NCBI RefSeq assembly: GCF_001577365.1
Contig: NZ_CP014513.1
Coordinates: 3,348,001-3,412,000 of the forward strand
Length of the DNA: 64,000 nt
Origin: Frondihabitans sp. PAMC 28766
Lineage (GTDB): Bacteria; Actinomycetota; Actinomycetes; Actinomycetales; Microbacteriaceae
Reading direction: 5' to 3'
Part shown: piece after piece, positions 8,850 to 17,934 of the stretch
Numbering within the stretch: the stretch's first letter is position 1
How the letters are laid out: every line of letters begins with the position of its first letter
Position numbers and translations under genes: made by a program
The notes under the pieces: model-generated
What the model was told of the DNA's origin: nothing
Databases searched by the model: none
Seen by the model: the letters and a program-made list of their open reading frames with translations, nothing else

Positions 8850-8936
8850 ATTGCTTTTCGTGACTTACAGGTTCGACTGAATTCAGTCGCGGCGAAGGCA
8901 CCGCTTCAGGAGAACCTGTACATGGAAAAAAGCAAT
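8850..8936. repeat. 87-bp imperfect inverted repeat with inner palindrome
   Basis: Nested symmetric blocks lie in the 297-bp gap 8757-9053, where I see no gene. ATTGCTTTT (8850-8858) matches the inverse of the A-run plus GCAAT ending at 8936. TACAGGTTC (8866-8874) matches GAACCTGTA (8912-8920). A perfect 14-bp palindrome GACTGAATTCAGTC fills 8875-8888. The block is markedly AT-richer than its surroundings. It could be a regulatory structure, a small non-autonomous element, or a leader ahead of the aldo/keto reductase gene. Confidence 0.6.
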
Positions 8937-9053
8937 GCCCCTTCGCAAGAGGCCTCGAGGCTTGCGACAACGGCGAGAGGGGTAGCGACAGACACTCCCG
9001 CCCTCTCCTCGGAGGGCGTTCGATGAGAACACACCCCGACGAAAGGACCAGCC

Positions 9054-10070
9054 ATGGAGTACCGCCTCCTCGGACGCACCGGGCTCGAAGTGAGCCCCCT
9101 CTGCCTCGGCACCATGATGTTCGGAGCCTGGGGCAACCCCGACCACGACGATTCGATCCGAATCATCCACAAGGCCCTGGACGCCGGCGTCAACTTCGTC
9201 GACACCGCCGACGTCTACTCGGCCGGAGAGTCGGAGGAGATCGTCGGCAAGGCCATCAAGGGCCGCCGCGACGACGTCGTGCTCGCGACCAAGTTCTTCA
9301 TGCCGACCGGCACCGGGCCGAACACCTCCGGCGGGTCGCGCAACTACGTGATGAAGGCCGTCGAGGCCTCGCTGCGCCGCCTCGGCACCGACTACATCGA
9401 CCTCTACCAGATGCACCGGCCCAGCCCCACGACCGACGTCGAGGAGACCCTTGGCGCCCTCAGCGACCTCGTGCACCAGGGGAAGGTGCGCTCGATCGGC
9501 TCCTCGTCGTACTCGGGCAGCGAGATCGTCGAGGCACAGGTCGCGGCGCGCGACCACAACCTCGAGCGCTTCGTCACCGAGCAGCCGCCCTATTCGATCC
9601 TGACCCGCGGCATCGAGGAGGACGTTCTGCCCACCACGCGGCGCTACGGCATGGGCACCCTGGTCTACAGCCCCCTTTCGGGCGGATGGCTCACGGGCCG
9701 CTGGCGCAAGGACGCCCCGGGGGCTCCGGTGTCGAAGAACCGCCCGCCGGCCCGCTTCGACATGTCGTCGCCCGCCAACCAGCTGAAGCTCGACGTCGTC
9801 GAAGAGCTCGCCCTGCTCGCCGAGGCGAACGGCATCAGCCTCATCGACCTGGCCGTCGCCTTCGTGCTGAACCACCCCGGCGTGACGAGCGCGATCGTCG
9901 GCCCGCGCACCATGGAACAGCTCGAGTCGCAGCTGACCGGGCCGGACGTGACGCTGTCGACCGAGGTGCTCGACCGCATCGACGAGCTCGTGGCGCCCGG
10001 CGTCACACTCAACCCCGACGACAACAGCTACGGCCAGAACACGCTGACCACGGCAGCACGCCGCCGCTAG
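9054..10070 (+). CDS. Aldo/keto reductase
   Basis: A 338-residue NADPH-dependent TIM-barrel reductase. Family signatures are the start MEYRLLGRTGLEVSPLCLG, the catalytic Asp/Tyr region FVDTADVYSAGESEE, the Lys in VLATKFF, the IDLYQMHRP motif, and the C-terminal NADP-binding AIVGPRTMEQLE. It is full length. The GAAAGGA ribosome site precedes ATG 9054. It belongs to the AKR family related to potassium-channel beta-subunits and general stress AKRs; the substrate is unknown. A hairpin terminator follows, and the gene stands alone between an inverted-repeat gap and the methyltransferase operon. Confidence 0.93.
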   Translation: MEYRLLGRTGLEVSPLCLGTMMFGAWGNPDHDDSIRIIHKALDAGVNFVDTADVYSAGESEEIVGKAIKGRRDDVVLATKFFMPTGTGPNTSGGSRNYVMKAVEASLRRLGTDYIDLYQMHRPSPTTDVEETLGALSDLVHQGKVRSIGSSSYSGSEIVEAQVAARDHNLERFVTEQPPYSILTRGIEEDVLPTTRRYGMGTLVYSPLSGGWLTGRWRKDAPGAPVSKNRPPARFDMSSPANQLKLDVVEELALLAEANGISLIDLAVAFVLNHPGVTSAIVGPRTMEQLESQLTGPDVTLSTEVLDRIDELVAPGVTLNPDDNSYGQNTLTTAARRR

Positions 10071-10082
10071 CGACGACCGACG

Positions 10083-10115
10083 AGGGGCCCACGCGACGAC
10101 GAGCGCGGGCCCCCT
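10083..10115 (+). terminator. Hairpin terminator after aldo/keto reductase
   Basis: AGGGGCCC pairs with GGGCCCCCT with a single bulged C, continued inward by three further pairs. The stem begins 13 bp after the AKR stop codon. Only TT follows, so it lacks a proper U-tract. Confidence 0.6.
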
Positions 10116-10160
10116 TGTCAACCACCCCCGCCAGGAAGGGCCCTCCCGGCCAGCACCGCG

Positions 10161-10172
10161 TAGTTTGCGGGA
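10161..10172 (+). promoter_or_regulatory. -10 element of a leaderless transcript
   Basis: TAGTTT (10161-10166) lies six bases before ATG 10173, which puts the predicted transcription start at or next to the start codon. No ribosome site precedes the gene. Confidence 0.55.
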
Positions 10173-10781
10173 ATGAGCGACTCCGCCGACATCCGGCAGC
10201 ACTTCGACCAGGCGCACGCCGCGCGCGACGACCCGTGGGGTGTCACGACGCGCTGGTACGAGGTGCGGAAGCGCGAGATCCTGCTCGCCTCTCTGCCGCG
10301 GCCGCGGTTCGCTCACGCGCTGGAAGTCGGCTGCTCGATCGGAGTGCTGACCGAGGCACTCGCGGCGCGGGCCGACCGGGTCACCGCGATCGACATCTCG
10401 GCCGAGGCGGTGCGGCACGCGAGCGTGCGCCTGGCGCTGACCCCGACCGCCACCGTGCTGCACGGCGACGCCGTCGACGACTTCCCCGAGGCCGCCTACG
10501 ACCTCGTCGTCGTCTCGGAGGCCGCCTACTACCTCGGCGCCGACCGTCTCGACACCCTGGCGGGCAGGATCGCGGGAGCGCTCACCCCCGACGGCGTCGT
10601 CGTCGCCTGCCACTGGCGCCACCCCGAGTCGGACTTCCGTCAGAGCGCCGACGAGGTGAACCGCACTCTCGCCTCCCGACCGGAGTGGAGCACGCTCGTG
10701 CACCACGTCGAAGACGATTTCGTGCTCGACGTGCTCGCCCGCGACGGCCGCTCGGTCGCGCAGCAGACCGGCCTCGTGTGA
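10173..10781 (+). CDS. NodS-like SAM-dependent methyltransferase
   Basis: A 202-residue class I methyltransferase. The SAM motif is ALEVGCSIGVLTEALA, followed by the acidic strand VTAIDISAEAV, LHGDAVDDFP and the motif IV-like YDLVVVSEAAYYL. The whole pattern, including the short N-terminal DDPWGVTTRWYEVRKREILL, matches NodS-type N-methyltransferases. It is the first of four genes that overlap by their stop/start codons (then glycosyltransferase, acyl-CoA dehydrogenase, PIG-L deacetylase). By analogy with NodS it may methylate an amino group on a sugar or amine intermediate; this is inference. Confidence 0.85.
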   Translation: MSDSADIRQHFDQAHAARDDPWGVTTRWYEVRKREILLASLPRPRFAHALEVGCSIGVLTEALAARADRVTAIDISAEAVRHASVRLALTPTATVLHGDAVDDFPEAAYDLVVVSEAAYYLGADRLDTLAGRIAGALTPDGVVVACHWRHPESDFRQSADEVNRTLASRPEWSTLVHHVEDDFVLDVLARDGRSVAQQTGLV

Positions 10782-11500
10782 CCGGGCCGGGCCGGGGCGC
10801 CGCCGGGCCGGCCGTGGCGGGGGTGGCCGTCGTCGTGCCCGCGCGCAACGAGGAGCGCCTGGTGCGAGCCGCGCTCGACTCGATCACACGAGCCGTGTCG
10901 GAGTTGCACCACCGGCATCCTGCGATCGTCGTCTCGGTGACGCTCGTGGCCGACGCGTGCACCGACGGCACGGCTGAGTTGGCCTCCGCGGCTGTGGGCG
11001 TCACCGTGCTCGAGTCGGAGGCCGGGGCGGTCGGCTCGGCGAGGGCGCAAGGCGTGCGGCATGCTCTCGACCGCTGGGGGCGCCAGGATCGCGGGAGCCT
11101 CTGGCTCGCCCACACCGACGCCGACTCCACGGTGCCCGGCGACTGGCTCGTCGAGCAGGTCGCCCTGGCCGACCGCGGCGTCGACGTGATGATCGGCACC
11201 GTGCGCCCAACCCCCGCCGACCTCACCCCGGAGCAGAACGCCCAGTGGCTCGCGACGCACCAGCCCGGGCACCCGAACGGGCACGTGCACGGGGCGAACC
11301 TCGGCCTTCGCGCCTCCGCCTACTTCGCGGCAGGCGGCTTCGACCCGATCGAGGAGCACGAAGACAACGCCCTCGTCGCCCGCTTGCGCCGAGGCCCCTG
11401 GGTGATCGCGGCTTCCGACGCCTGCCAGGTGCTCACCTCGGGGCGCTTCGTCGGGCGGACTCCCGGCGGCTACGCGGGCTACCTGGCGGAGACGCTGTGA
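10778..11500 (+). CDS. Family 2 glycosyltransferase
   Basis: A 240-residue GT-A fold enzyme starting at GTG 10778, whose start overlaps the methyltransferase stop (GTGA). It shows VAVVVPARNEERLVRAAL, VADACTDGTAELA, the donor-binding DxD-like HTDADSTVPGDWL, and later GANLGLRASAYFAAGGFDP followed by EEHEDNALV, all typical GT2 motifs. There are no membrane helices, so it is probably cytosolic. Donor and acceptor are unknown. The fixed order with a NodS-like methyltransferase and a PIG-L deacetylase suggests joint synthesis of a modified glycoside. Confidence 0.85.
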   Translation: MTGPGRGAAGPAVAGVAVVVPARNEERLVRAALDSITRAVSELHHRHPAIVVSVTLVADACTDGTAELASAAVGVTVLESEAGAVGSARAQGVRHALDRWGRQDRGSLWLAHTDADSTVPGDWLVEQVALADRGVDVMIGTVRPTPADLTPEQNAQWLATHQPGHPNGHVHGANLGLRASAYFAAGGFDPIEEHEDNALVARLRRGPWVIAASDACQVLTSGRFVGRTPGGYAGYLAETL

Positions 11501-12531
11501 GAGACCCTCTGCTGCGAATCGCCATCGGCCCGGGCCCCGGCCCCGCCACGGCCGCGGTGGTGGCGGCCGCCCCCGACACCGTGGCCGAGGCCCTCGACTG
11601 CGCTGTCGCGCTCGGCCCCCTGAAGCCCTTCGTCGGCACGGGCGGGGCGGCAGACGCCTGGGAGGCACTCGCCACCCTGGCCGCCCACGACGTGGCCCTC
11701 GCCCGAGCCGTCGAGCCGCATCTCGACGCCCTCACGATCCTCGATCAGGCGGGCGTCGCACCCACGGCTGGGTCGACCTGGGGTGTGTTCGCCGCCGAGG
11801 GCCCGGGTGTGCGGCTCGAGGCGACCGAGACCGGCGCAGGATCCTGGGCCCTCACCGGCACCAAGCCCTGGTGCTCGCTCGCCGGCACCCTGTCGCACGC
11901 GCTGGTCACGGCCTGGGTCACCGAGTCTCAGCGCGGCCTCTTCGCCGTCGACCTGCGCTCGCCCGGCGTCGCGGTGCAGCCGGGGTGGGCCGCACGGGGT
12001 CTGACGGAGATCCCCAGCGGCGACGTCGCGTTCGCGAAGGTCCCCGCCACGGCGGTCGGCGAGCCGGGCTGGTACCTGCAGAGGCCGGGATTCGCCTGGG
12101 GCGGCATGAGCGTCGCGGCCTGCTGGTTCGGAGCAGCCGTCGGTGTCGCCCGCCCGCTGCTCGACGCCGCGCGACTGCCGGGCCGGCGCGACGACACGAT
12201 CCTGCTGATGCACCTCGGTCGGGTCGATACTCGCCTGGCCGAGGCCCGCACCGCGTTGGCCGCGGCCGCACGGCTCGTCGACGGCCCCGCCGAAAGCCCT
12301 GCAGACGTCCCCCCGTCCGTCCTCGCGAAGCGCGTGCGCGCCACCGTCGCCGCGGCCACCGAGGCGGCGATCGCAGCCGTCGGTCACGCCCTCGGCCCGA
12401 CTCCCCTCGTGCAGGACGCCGCCCACGCCAAGCGAGTCGCCGACCTCGAGCTCTACCTGCGGCAGCACCACGCCGAACGCGACGACGTGTCGCTCGGCCG
12501 CAGCGTGCGCGACTCCGGCCTCGAATGGTGA
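11497..12531 (+). CDS. Acyl-CoA dehydrogenase-like flavoprotein
   Basis: A 344-residue protein starting at GTG 11497 with a GTGA overlap. It has the acyl-CoA dehydrogenase fold: an N-terminal helical region, the beta-domain segment WALTGTKPWCSLAG (matching the usual GxKxW/Y-S motif), and a C-terminal helical bundle ending RDDVSLGRSVRD. It is shorter than canonical enzymes (about 380) and has an unusual N-terminus, so the true substrate may not be a fatty acyl-CoA. It may desaturate or oxidise an intermediate of the cluster. FAD binding is inferred from family only. Confidence 0.75.
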   Translation: MRDPLLRIAIGPGPGPATAAVVAAAPDTVAEALDCAVALGPLKPFVGTGGAADAWEALATLAAHDVALARAVEPHLDALTILDQAGVAPTAGSTWGVFAAEGPGVRLEATETGAGSWALTGTKPWCSLAGTLSHALVTAWVTESQRGLFAVDLRSPGVAVQPGWAARGLTEIPSGDVAFAKVPATAVGEPGWYLQRPGFAWGGMSVAACWFGAAVGVARPLLDAARLPGRRDDTILLMHLGRVDTRLAEARTALAAAARLVDGPAESPADVPPSVLAKRVRATVAAATEAAIAAVGHALGPTPLVQDAAHAKRVADLELYLRQHHAERDDVSLGRSVRDSGLEW

Positions 12532-13292
12532 CGTTCGACGCGCGCGACCCCGGCACGGGCGAGAAGGCGTGGGCCCGGGATCCGAGGCTCGGCGCGTTGC
12601 CCCCGGCCACCCTCGATCCGAGGCTCGGTCTGCTCGTCCTCGCCGCCCACCCCGACGACGAGACCCTCGGCGCGGGCGGTCTCATCTCGGCGAGTGTGGC
12701 GGCCGAGCGCCCGGTGACCGTCTGCGTCGTGACGGACGGCCGAGCCTCGCACGCGGCCGACCTGATCGACGCCGACGAGCTCGCCGGGGTGCGACTCGAG
12801 GAGCTCCGTCGAGCGATGAGGGCCCTCGGCGGCCCGGCGCTCGAAGTGCTGGGATACGCCGACGGCTCGCTGCGGGAGAACCGCGCTGCGGTCCAGGCCG
12901 AGCTGGCGCTTGTGATCGACTCGCGGCCCGAGTCGGTGGTGGTCGCCCCGTGGCGCGGAGACGGGCACCGCGACCACCGGGTGCTCGGCGAGATCGCTGC
13001 CGAGCTGGCAGCCGAACGGGGTCTCGTGCTCTGGGAGTACCCGATCTGGATGTGGCACTGGGCCGACTCCGCCCACCCCGACGTGCCGTGGGGACGGATG
13101 CGGGCAGTGCACCTGTCGGCTGCGGATCGACTCGCGAAAAGAATCGCCCTCGATTCCTACGTCTCGCAGACGACTCCCCGAGGGTCCGAGCCGCCGCAGC
13201 TGGACGAGGGGTTCCTCCCCTGCTTCCGGCGACCGTTCGAGACCTTCACCGTCGCCTCCGAGCCCCCCTCCGTCGCTGTCGAGCGCCCCTGA
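12525..13292 (+). CDS. PIG-L family deacetylase
   Basis: A 255-residue metal-dependent N-deacetylase. The zinc-binding signature AAHPDDETLGAGG (HPDDE) lies about 40 residues in, and the distal histidine pair in GDGHRDHRVLGE is present. The family includes mycothiol MshB and GlcNAc-PI deacetylase; this copy is in a NodS-like cluster rather than a mycothiol context. ATG 12525 overlaps the previous stop; GTG 12528 is an alternative start that would give the same GTGA coupling used by its neighbours. Last gene of the four-gene unit. Confidence 0.9.
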   Translation: MVTFDARDPGTGEKAWARDPRLGALPPATLDPRLGLLVLAAHPDDETLGAGGLISASVAAERPVTVCVVTDGRASHAADLIDADELAGVRLEELRRAMRALGGPALEVLGYADGSLRENRAAVQAELALVIDSRPESVVVAPWRGDGHRDHRVLGEIAAELAAERGLVLWEYPIWMWHWADSAHPDVPWGRMRAVHLSAADRLAKRIALDSYVSQTTPRGSEPPQLDEGFLPCFRRPFETFTVASEPPSVAVERP

Positions 13293-13514
13293 ACCGGGTG
13301 CGGCCAGCGTCCGCTGCGAATCGGCGCGGTGTCGAGAACAGGTTCGTCACGCTGTGAGCGGCAGCTGCACCTGGCGTTCACAGGCCATTGACGCGGGCGT
13401 CACGCGCCGGGACAGAACGATTCACATCCTGCAAGAAGAGTGTTCCGAGGCGCCGGAGTCGGCGCCCCGCCGGCTCGGCCGACGGACGCGCCTTCCCTGG
13501 GAGAAACGACGTCC

Positions 13515-15632
13515 ATGCCCACCTTCACCCCGAAACGCCTGGTGATCGGTGCCCTGATCACCGCCGTCGTCGCCGCCGGCATAGCCGTGCCGACCATCGC
13601 CTCGGCCACGACCGCCGCCCCCGGCGCGACCACCGCTGCGAGCGCCGCAGCCACCGCGACGGCGGCGCCCACGGCGACTCCCACCGCGACCACTCCCGTC
13701 ACCACGGGCACGCTGAAGCTGCTCACGACGAACCCGGTCGCGGGGCAGCCCGTCACCTTCGGCTATTCGACCGACAAGCCGCTCGACCTCGACTGGGTGG
13801 GCCTCTACAACACTCCGGCGAACGGGCCGACCGATCAGAAGTACCACGCCGGCTCGACGGCCTACACGTACACGAAGGACGCCGCCACGGGCGATGACGC
13901 CTCCGGGACGATCACGGTGTCGGGATCAGGGCTCACCACCGGTCACGACATCACCGCGTACTTCCTCTACGACGACGGCTACACCTGGCTCGCGCAGCCG
14001 GTGACCTTCCAGGTCGCCGCGGCACCGGTGCCGACCGACACCGGGACACTGTCTCTCGACACGAAGAACCCGATCGCCGGGCAGCCCCTCACGTTCAGCT
14101 ACTCGACGACGACGCCGCTCGCGCTCAACTGGGTCGGCCTCTACAACAACCCGGCTGACGGGCCCACGGGCCAGAAGTACAACAACCCGTCGACGGCGTA
14201 CACGTACACCGGCGACAACACCTCGGGCACCCTGACCGTCAGCGGCGCGGGCCTCACGTCGGGCCACGACATCACGGCGTACTTCCTCTACAACGACGGC
14301 TACACCTGGCTCGCGAAGCCCGTGACCTTCCAGGTCTCCGACCCGCCGCCGTACGACCCGACGCCGACCACGGCGCACTTCGTGACCGACGACGTCACCG
14401 AGGCTTCCACTCCCCCGGTCACCGCGCTCGACACCAGCGTGAAGGGCCTGTGGTTCGGGCCGGGCGGCGCCGCTCCGACCGACGCCGTCACCTTCGCGAA
14501 GACCGCGGGCAGCTCGTGGCTGAAGGTCAGCGCAGCAGGCGTCATCACCGGCACCACCCCCACCGACCCCAAGAAGGCCGTGGGAGGCGAGGGCACGGTC
14601 ACGATCATCGCAACCGACGTGAAGGGCATCACGGGCACCATCACGATCGAGTTCCCACTCAGCGCGAAGAACGCCCAGCCCGCGCTCAAGACGGCCACCC
14701 TGAACATGTGGGACGGCGGGTCTCACGTCGCAGACTCAAGCGAGAAGCTCGTCGACACGATCCTGACCAACCGTCTCGACGTCGTCGGGCTGCAGAGCAC
14801 CCTCGGCACGCAGGCGACCGCGGTCGCGAAGCTGCTCGGCTGGGGCCATGTCGAGAGCGCCGGCGGCCAGGCGATCATCAGCCGCTACCCGCTGGCTCCC
14901 GCCAACGGCGCCGTGCCGACCGGAGTCCCCGCGGTCAGTGCTGTCGCGAACATCGACGGCAGCCGCGTGCAGCTCTGGAGCGCCCAGCTCGACTCAGACT
15001 CGTTCGGCCCGGCTGCAGCCTGTGCTGCGCTCGCCTCGACCAGCGGCACCGGGACAGGGGCGCAGGATGCGGCGGCGATCGTCGCGACCGAGAAGGCGAC
15101 CCTGCGCTACCGCCAGGCGCAGACCCTGGCCAAGGCGATCGCGAAGACGGAGTCGAAGTCGGTGCCCTCGATCCTGCTGGCCGACCTCGAGTCGCCCGCC
15201 GCGACCGACTGGACCGCCACGACGGCCGCGAGCCACTGCGGGATCCGCTCGGTGAATTGGCCCGTGCCACTGGCCTTCACCGGCTCGGGCAAGAACCAGC
15301 CCGGCCTCACCGACTCGTACCGCGCCGAGTATCCGAACGCCGCCAAAGACTCCGGCCAGACGACGTCGATCTTCCCGCCCGTCACCGGCACCTCGAGCAC
15401 GACCGTCAATGCCGCCAAGGTCGACGCGGCCACGGCAGCCGGCACGAGCGCGACGGCGACCAGCACGACCGACGGCCCCGAACGCCTCGACTTCGTCGAC
15501 TACGCCGGCAAGCTCACGGTCACCGAGTCGCACACCCTCGTCGATGGGTTCCCCGTGGGGCCGACCGACCCGACAGCCAACGCGTGGATCTCGGATCGCG
15601 CTGCCGTCGTCACCACCTTCACCGTCAAGTAG
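13515..15632 (+). CDS. Secreted protein: two Ig-like repeats, Ig-like linker, degenerate EEP domain
   Basis: A 705-residue exported protein. Residues 1-32 form a signal peptide ending near IASATTA, followed by an Ala/Thr-rich linker. Two near-identical Ig-like repeats of about 90 residues follow (each contains GQPxTFxYST, LxWVGLYN, TAYTYT, GLTxGHDITAYFLY and DGYTWLA). Next is a putative-Ig domain and then an endonuclease/exonuclease/phosphatase-like domain (TLNMWDGG to SDRAAVVTTF). Key EEP catalytic residues look replaced: the expected LQE reads LQS, the GDFN strand reads LADLE, and the SDH histidine reads Arg. The start at 13515 is set by the signal peptide. It ends 63 bp before phospholipase C and is probably co-expressed with it. 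Confidence 0.75.
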   Translation: MPTFTPKRLVIGALITAVVAAGIAVPTIASATTAAPGATTAASAAATATAAPTATPTATTPVTTGTLKLLTTNPVAGQPVTFGYSTDKPLDLDWVGLYNTPANGPTDQKYHAGSTAYTYTKDAATGDDASGTITVSGSGLTTGHDITAYFLYDDGYTWLAQPVTFQVAAAPVPTDTGTLSLDTKNPIAGQPLTFSYSTTTPLALNWVGLYNNPADGPTGQKYNNPSTAYTYTGDNTSGTLTVSGAGLTSGHDITAYFLYNDGYTWLAKPVTFQVSDPPPYDPTPTTAHFVTDDVTEASTPPVTALDTSVKGLWFGPGGAAPTDAVTFAKTAGSSWLKVSAAGVITGTTPTDPKKAVGGEGTVTIIATDVKGITGTITIEFPLSAKNAQPALKTATLNMWDGGSHVADSSEKLVDTILTNRLDVVGLQSTLGTQATAVAKLLGWGHVESAGGQAIISRYPLAPANGAVPTGVPAVSAVANIDGSRVQLWSAQLDSDSFGPAAACAALASTSGTGTGAQDAAAIVATEKATLRYRQAQTLAKAIAKTESKSVPSILLADLESPAATDWTATTAASHCGIRSVNWPVPLAFTGSGKNQPGLTDSYRAEYPNAAKDSGQTTSIFPPVTGTSSTTVNAAKVDAATAAGTSATATSTTDGPERLDFVDYAGKLTVTESHTLVDGFPVGPTDPTANAWISDRAAVVTTFTVK

Positions 15633-15695
15633 CGGCGCGCGCGCCTTCTCGCCGCGCCGCCCGCTTCCGATCCGATACCTCAGCAGGAGAGAACC

Positions 15696-17897
15696 ATGAG
15701 CAAGTCCAAGCCCGAAGACCACGCCCCGAAGGTCGACCTCGTCGCAGCGCCGCCGCTCGACCCCGGCCACGAGTACTACCAGGGCGACATCAAGCCCGGC
15801 GTCAGCCGTCGCACGCTCCTGATGGGCGGCGCCGCAGCGATCATGGCCGGCGTCGCAGCCGGGCAGACGATCGCCGGCGGCGGCGGAAGCGCCTTCGGCC
15901 CCGGTGCCGCCGATGCGGCCACCATCACGGCAGCCGCCAAGAAGAAGGGCCAGACCGGCACGATCAAGGACGTCAAGCACGTCGTGATCCTGATGCAGGA
16001 GAACCGGTCGTTCGACCACTACTACGGCACCCTCCCCGGCGTGCGGGGCTTCAGCGACAAGCAGATGCTCGAGTACCCGGGCGGCGGCGACATCTTCCAT
16101 CAGCCCGACCTCAGCCGCACCGACGGCGGGCACATGCTGCCCTGGCCGCTCGACTCGGCCGACTACAACGCGCAGAACGCCGGTGGCCTCGACCACTCGT
16201 GGGGCGGCGGCCACACCGCGTGGAACAAGGGCACCTGGAACAACTGGGTCGCGGCCAAGTCGGAGCAGACGATGGGCTACTTCACGAAAGACGACATCCC
16301 CTTCCACCACACCCTCGCCTCGTCGTTCACCATCGCCGACCACTACCACTGCTCGCTCATCGGCCCGACGACCCCCAACCGCCTGTACCAGTGGACCGGC
16401 ATGATCGACCCTGCCGGCACCGCCGGTGGCCCGGCGACCGACAACCCGGCCGACTACAACCCCGTCTACAGCTGGTCGACCTACCCCGAGCGCCTGCAGG
16501 CGGCGGGCGTCACCTGGAAGACCTACGCCAACGACGAGGTGGGCGACGACGGCAGTCACCCCTACGTCGGCGACTACGGCGACAACCCGCTGTGGCTCTT
16601 CCAGCAGTACCACGACGCGCTGGCCTCCACCGACCCCGCCGTCAAGGCCCTCGCGATCAACGGCGGCCTCAACACCGGCTGGCTGCCCGACTCCGGCAAG
16701 GGGCTCGACGTGACCTATCTGCTGAGCGAGTTCGGCAAAGACGCGGCCGCGAACACGCTGCCCGAGGTCTCGTACGTCGTCGCCCCATACGGATGGTGCG
16801 AGCACCCGGCCGCCAGCCCCGACTACGGCGCGCACTACACGAACGCCGTCATCCAGGCGCTGATGAGCAACCCCGACACCTGGGCGAGCACGGTGCTGCT
16901 GATCAACTACGACGAGAACGACGGCTACTTCGACCACATGGTGCCGCCGCTCGCCGAACCCGGCACCGCTGCCGAGTACGTCGACGGCCTGCCCATCGGC
17001 TACGGCACCCGCGTGCCCCTGACTGTCGTCTCGCCGTGGAGCCGCGGCGGCTGGGTCGACTCGCAGGTCTTCGACCACACCTCGGTGATCCGGTTCCTCG
17101 AGACCTGGACGGGAGTCACCGAGTCGAACATCTCGGCCTGGCGCCGCACCATTTCGGGCGACCTGACGTCGTGCTTCGACTTCACGAAGCCCGACTTCTC
17201 GATCCCCACCGCCGCCGAGGTGCCCCCGATGAGTGCGACCCAGGCCCTCGTGGCCGCGGCCGACGCCGACGCGTCCAAGCCGACGATCCGCGAACCAGCT
17301 CTCGGCACCCAGAAGATGCCGGTGCAGGATGCCGGGACGGCCCAGCACCGCCCCCTCCCCTACCGCCAGTCGGCCGATGTGGCGGTCAACCGCAGCACCG
17401 GCGCCGTCACCCTCACCATGCGCAACGCCGGCACGCAGGGTGTCTCGCACCAGGTGTTCCCGAACGCCTGGCTCGCCTTCGCGTCGACGCCGCACACCAT
17501 CGCGGCCGGCGCCTCGGCGACGTACACCTGGAACGCGGCGGCGCTCGACGGCAAGTACGACTTCAGCGTCTACGGCCCCGACCGCTTCCTCCGTCGGTTC
17601 GCCGGCACCGTCGTCTCCGGCACACACACCGACGTCCCGCTGCCCGGGGCGACCGCGACGCTCGTCACCGGCCGCAAGCCCTCCCTGCGCCTGGCGCTGG
17701 CGAACGGCGGCACCCCGCAGGTGACGTACACGCTGACCGCCAACGACTTCATCACGAAGACGCAGACCGTCACGGTGCGCGGCGGTCGCGCCACCGACGT
17801 CGACTGGCCCGTCGACGAGTGGGGCTACTACGACGTGATCGTCACCGCGAACACCGGCACCGGCTTCCGCTACCGCTTCGCCGGGCGCGTGGAGTAG
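15696..17897 (+). CDS. Phosphocholine-specific phospholipase C, Tat-exported
   Basis: A 733-residue secreted phospholipase C of the bacterial phosphocholine-specific (acid phosphatase superfamily) type, which hydrolyses phosphatidylcholine or sphingomyelin outside the cell. The twin-arginine signal is SRRTLLMGG at about residue 43. The catalytic core opens HVVILMQENRSFDHYYGTLPG and includes DEVGDDG and NYDENDGYFDHMVPP with DHTSVIRFLE. Two C-terminal DUF756-type beta domains (about residues 560-733, ending RYRFAGRVE) match the full-length family. A ribosome site AGGAGAG precedes ATG 15696. It may serve phosphate or choline acquisition. Confidence 0.93.
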   Translation: MSKSKPEDHAPKVDLVAAPPLDPGHEYYQGDIKPGVSRRTLLMGGAAAIMAGVAAGQTIAGGGGSAFGPGAADAATITAAAKKKGQTGTIKDVKHVVILMQENRSFDHYYGTLPGVRGFSDKQMLEYPGGGDIFHQPDLSRTDGGHMLPWPLDSADYNAQNAGGLDHSWGGGHTAWNKGTWNNWVAAKSEQTMGYFTKDDIPFHHTLASSFTIADHYHCSLIGPTTPNRLYQWTGMIDPAGTAGGPATDNPADYNPVYSWSTYPERLQAAGVTWKTYANDEVGDDGSHPYVGDYGDNPLWLFQQYHDALASTDPAVKALAINGGLNTGWLPDSGKGLDVTYLLSEFGKDAAANTLPEVSYVVAPYGWCEHPAASPDYGAHYTNAVIQALMSNPDTWASTVLLINYDENDGYFDHMVPPLAEPGTAAEYVDGLPIGYGTRVPLTVVSPWSRGGWVDSQVFDHTSVIRFLETWTGVTESNISAWRRTISGDLTSCFDFTKPDFSIPTAAEVPPMSATQALVAAADADASKPTIREPALGTQKMPVQDAGTAQHRPLPYRQSADVAVNRSTGAVTLTMRNAGTQGVSHQVFPNAWLAFASTPHTIAAGASATYTWNAAALDGKYDFSVYGPDRFLRRFAGTVVSGTHTDVPLPGATATLVTGRKPSLRLALANGGTPQVTYTLTANDFITKTQTVTVRGGRATDVDWPVDEWGYYDVIVTANTGTGFRYRFAGRVE

Positions 17898-17934
17898 CCG
17901 CCCGGCCGTCGCTCGCGCAGTGTTCGATGGAGGC

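Noticed and set aside
9054..10070. Upstream inverted repeat as a phage attachment site
   Set aside because: No integrase, tRNA or direct-repeat copy nearby.
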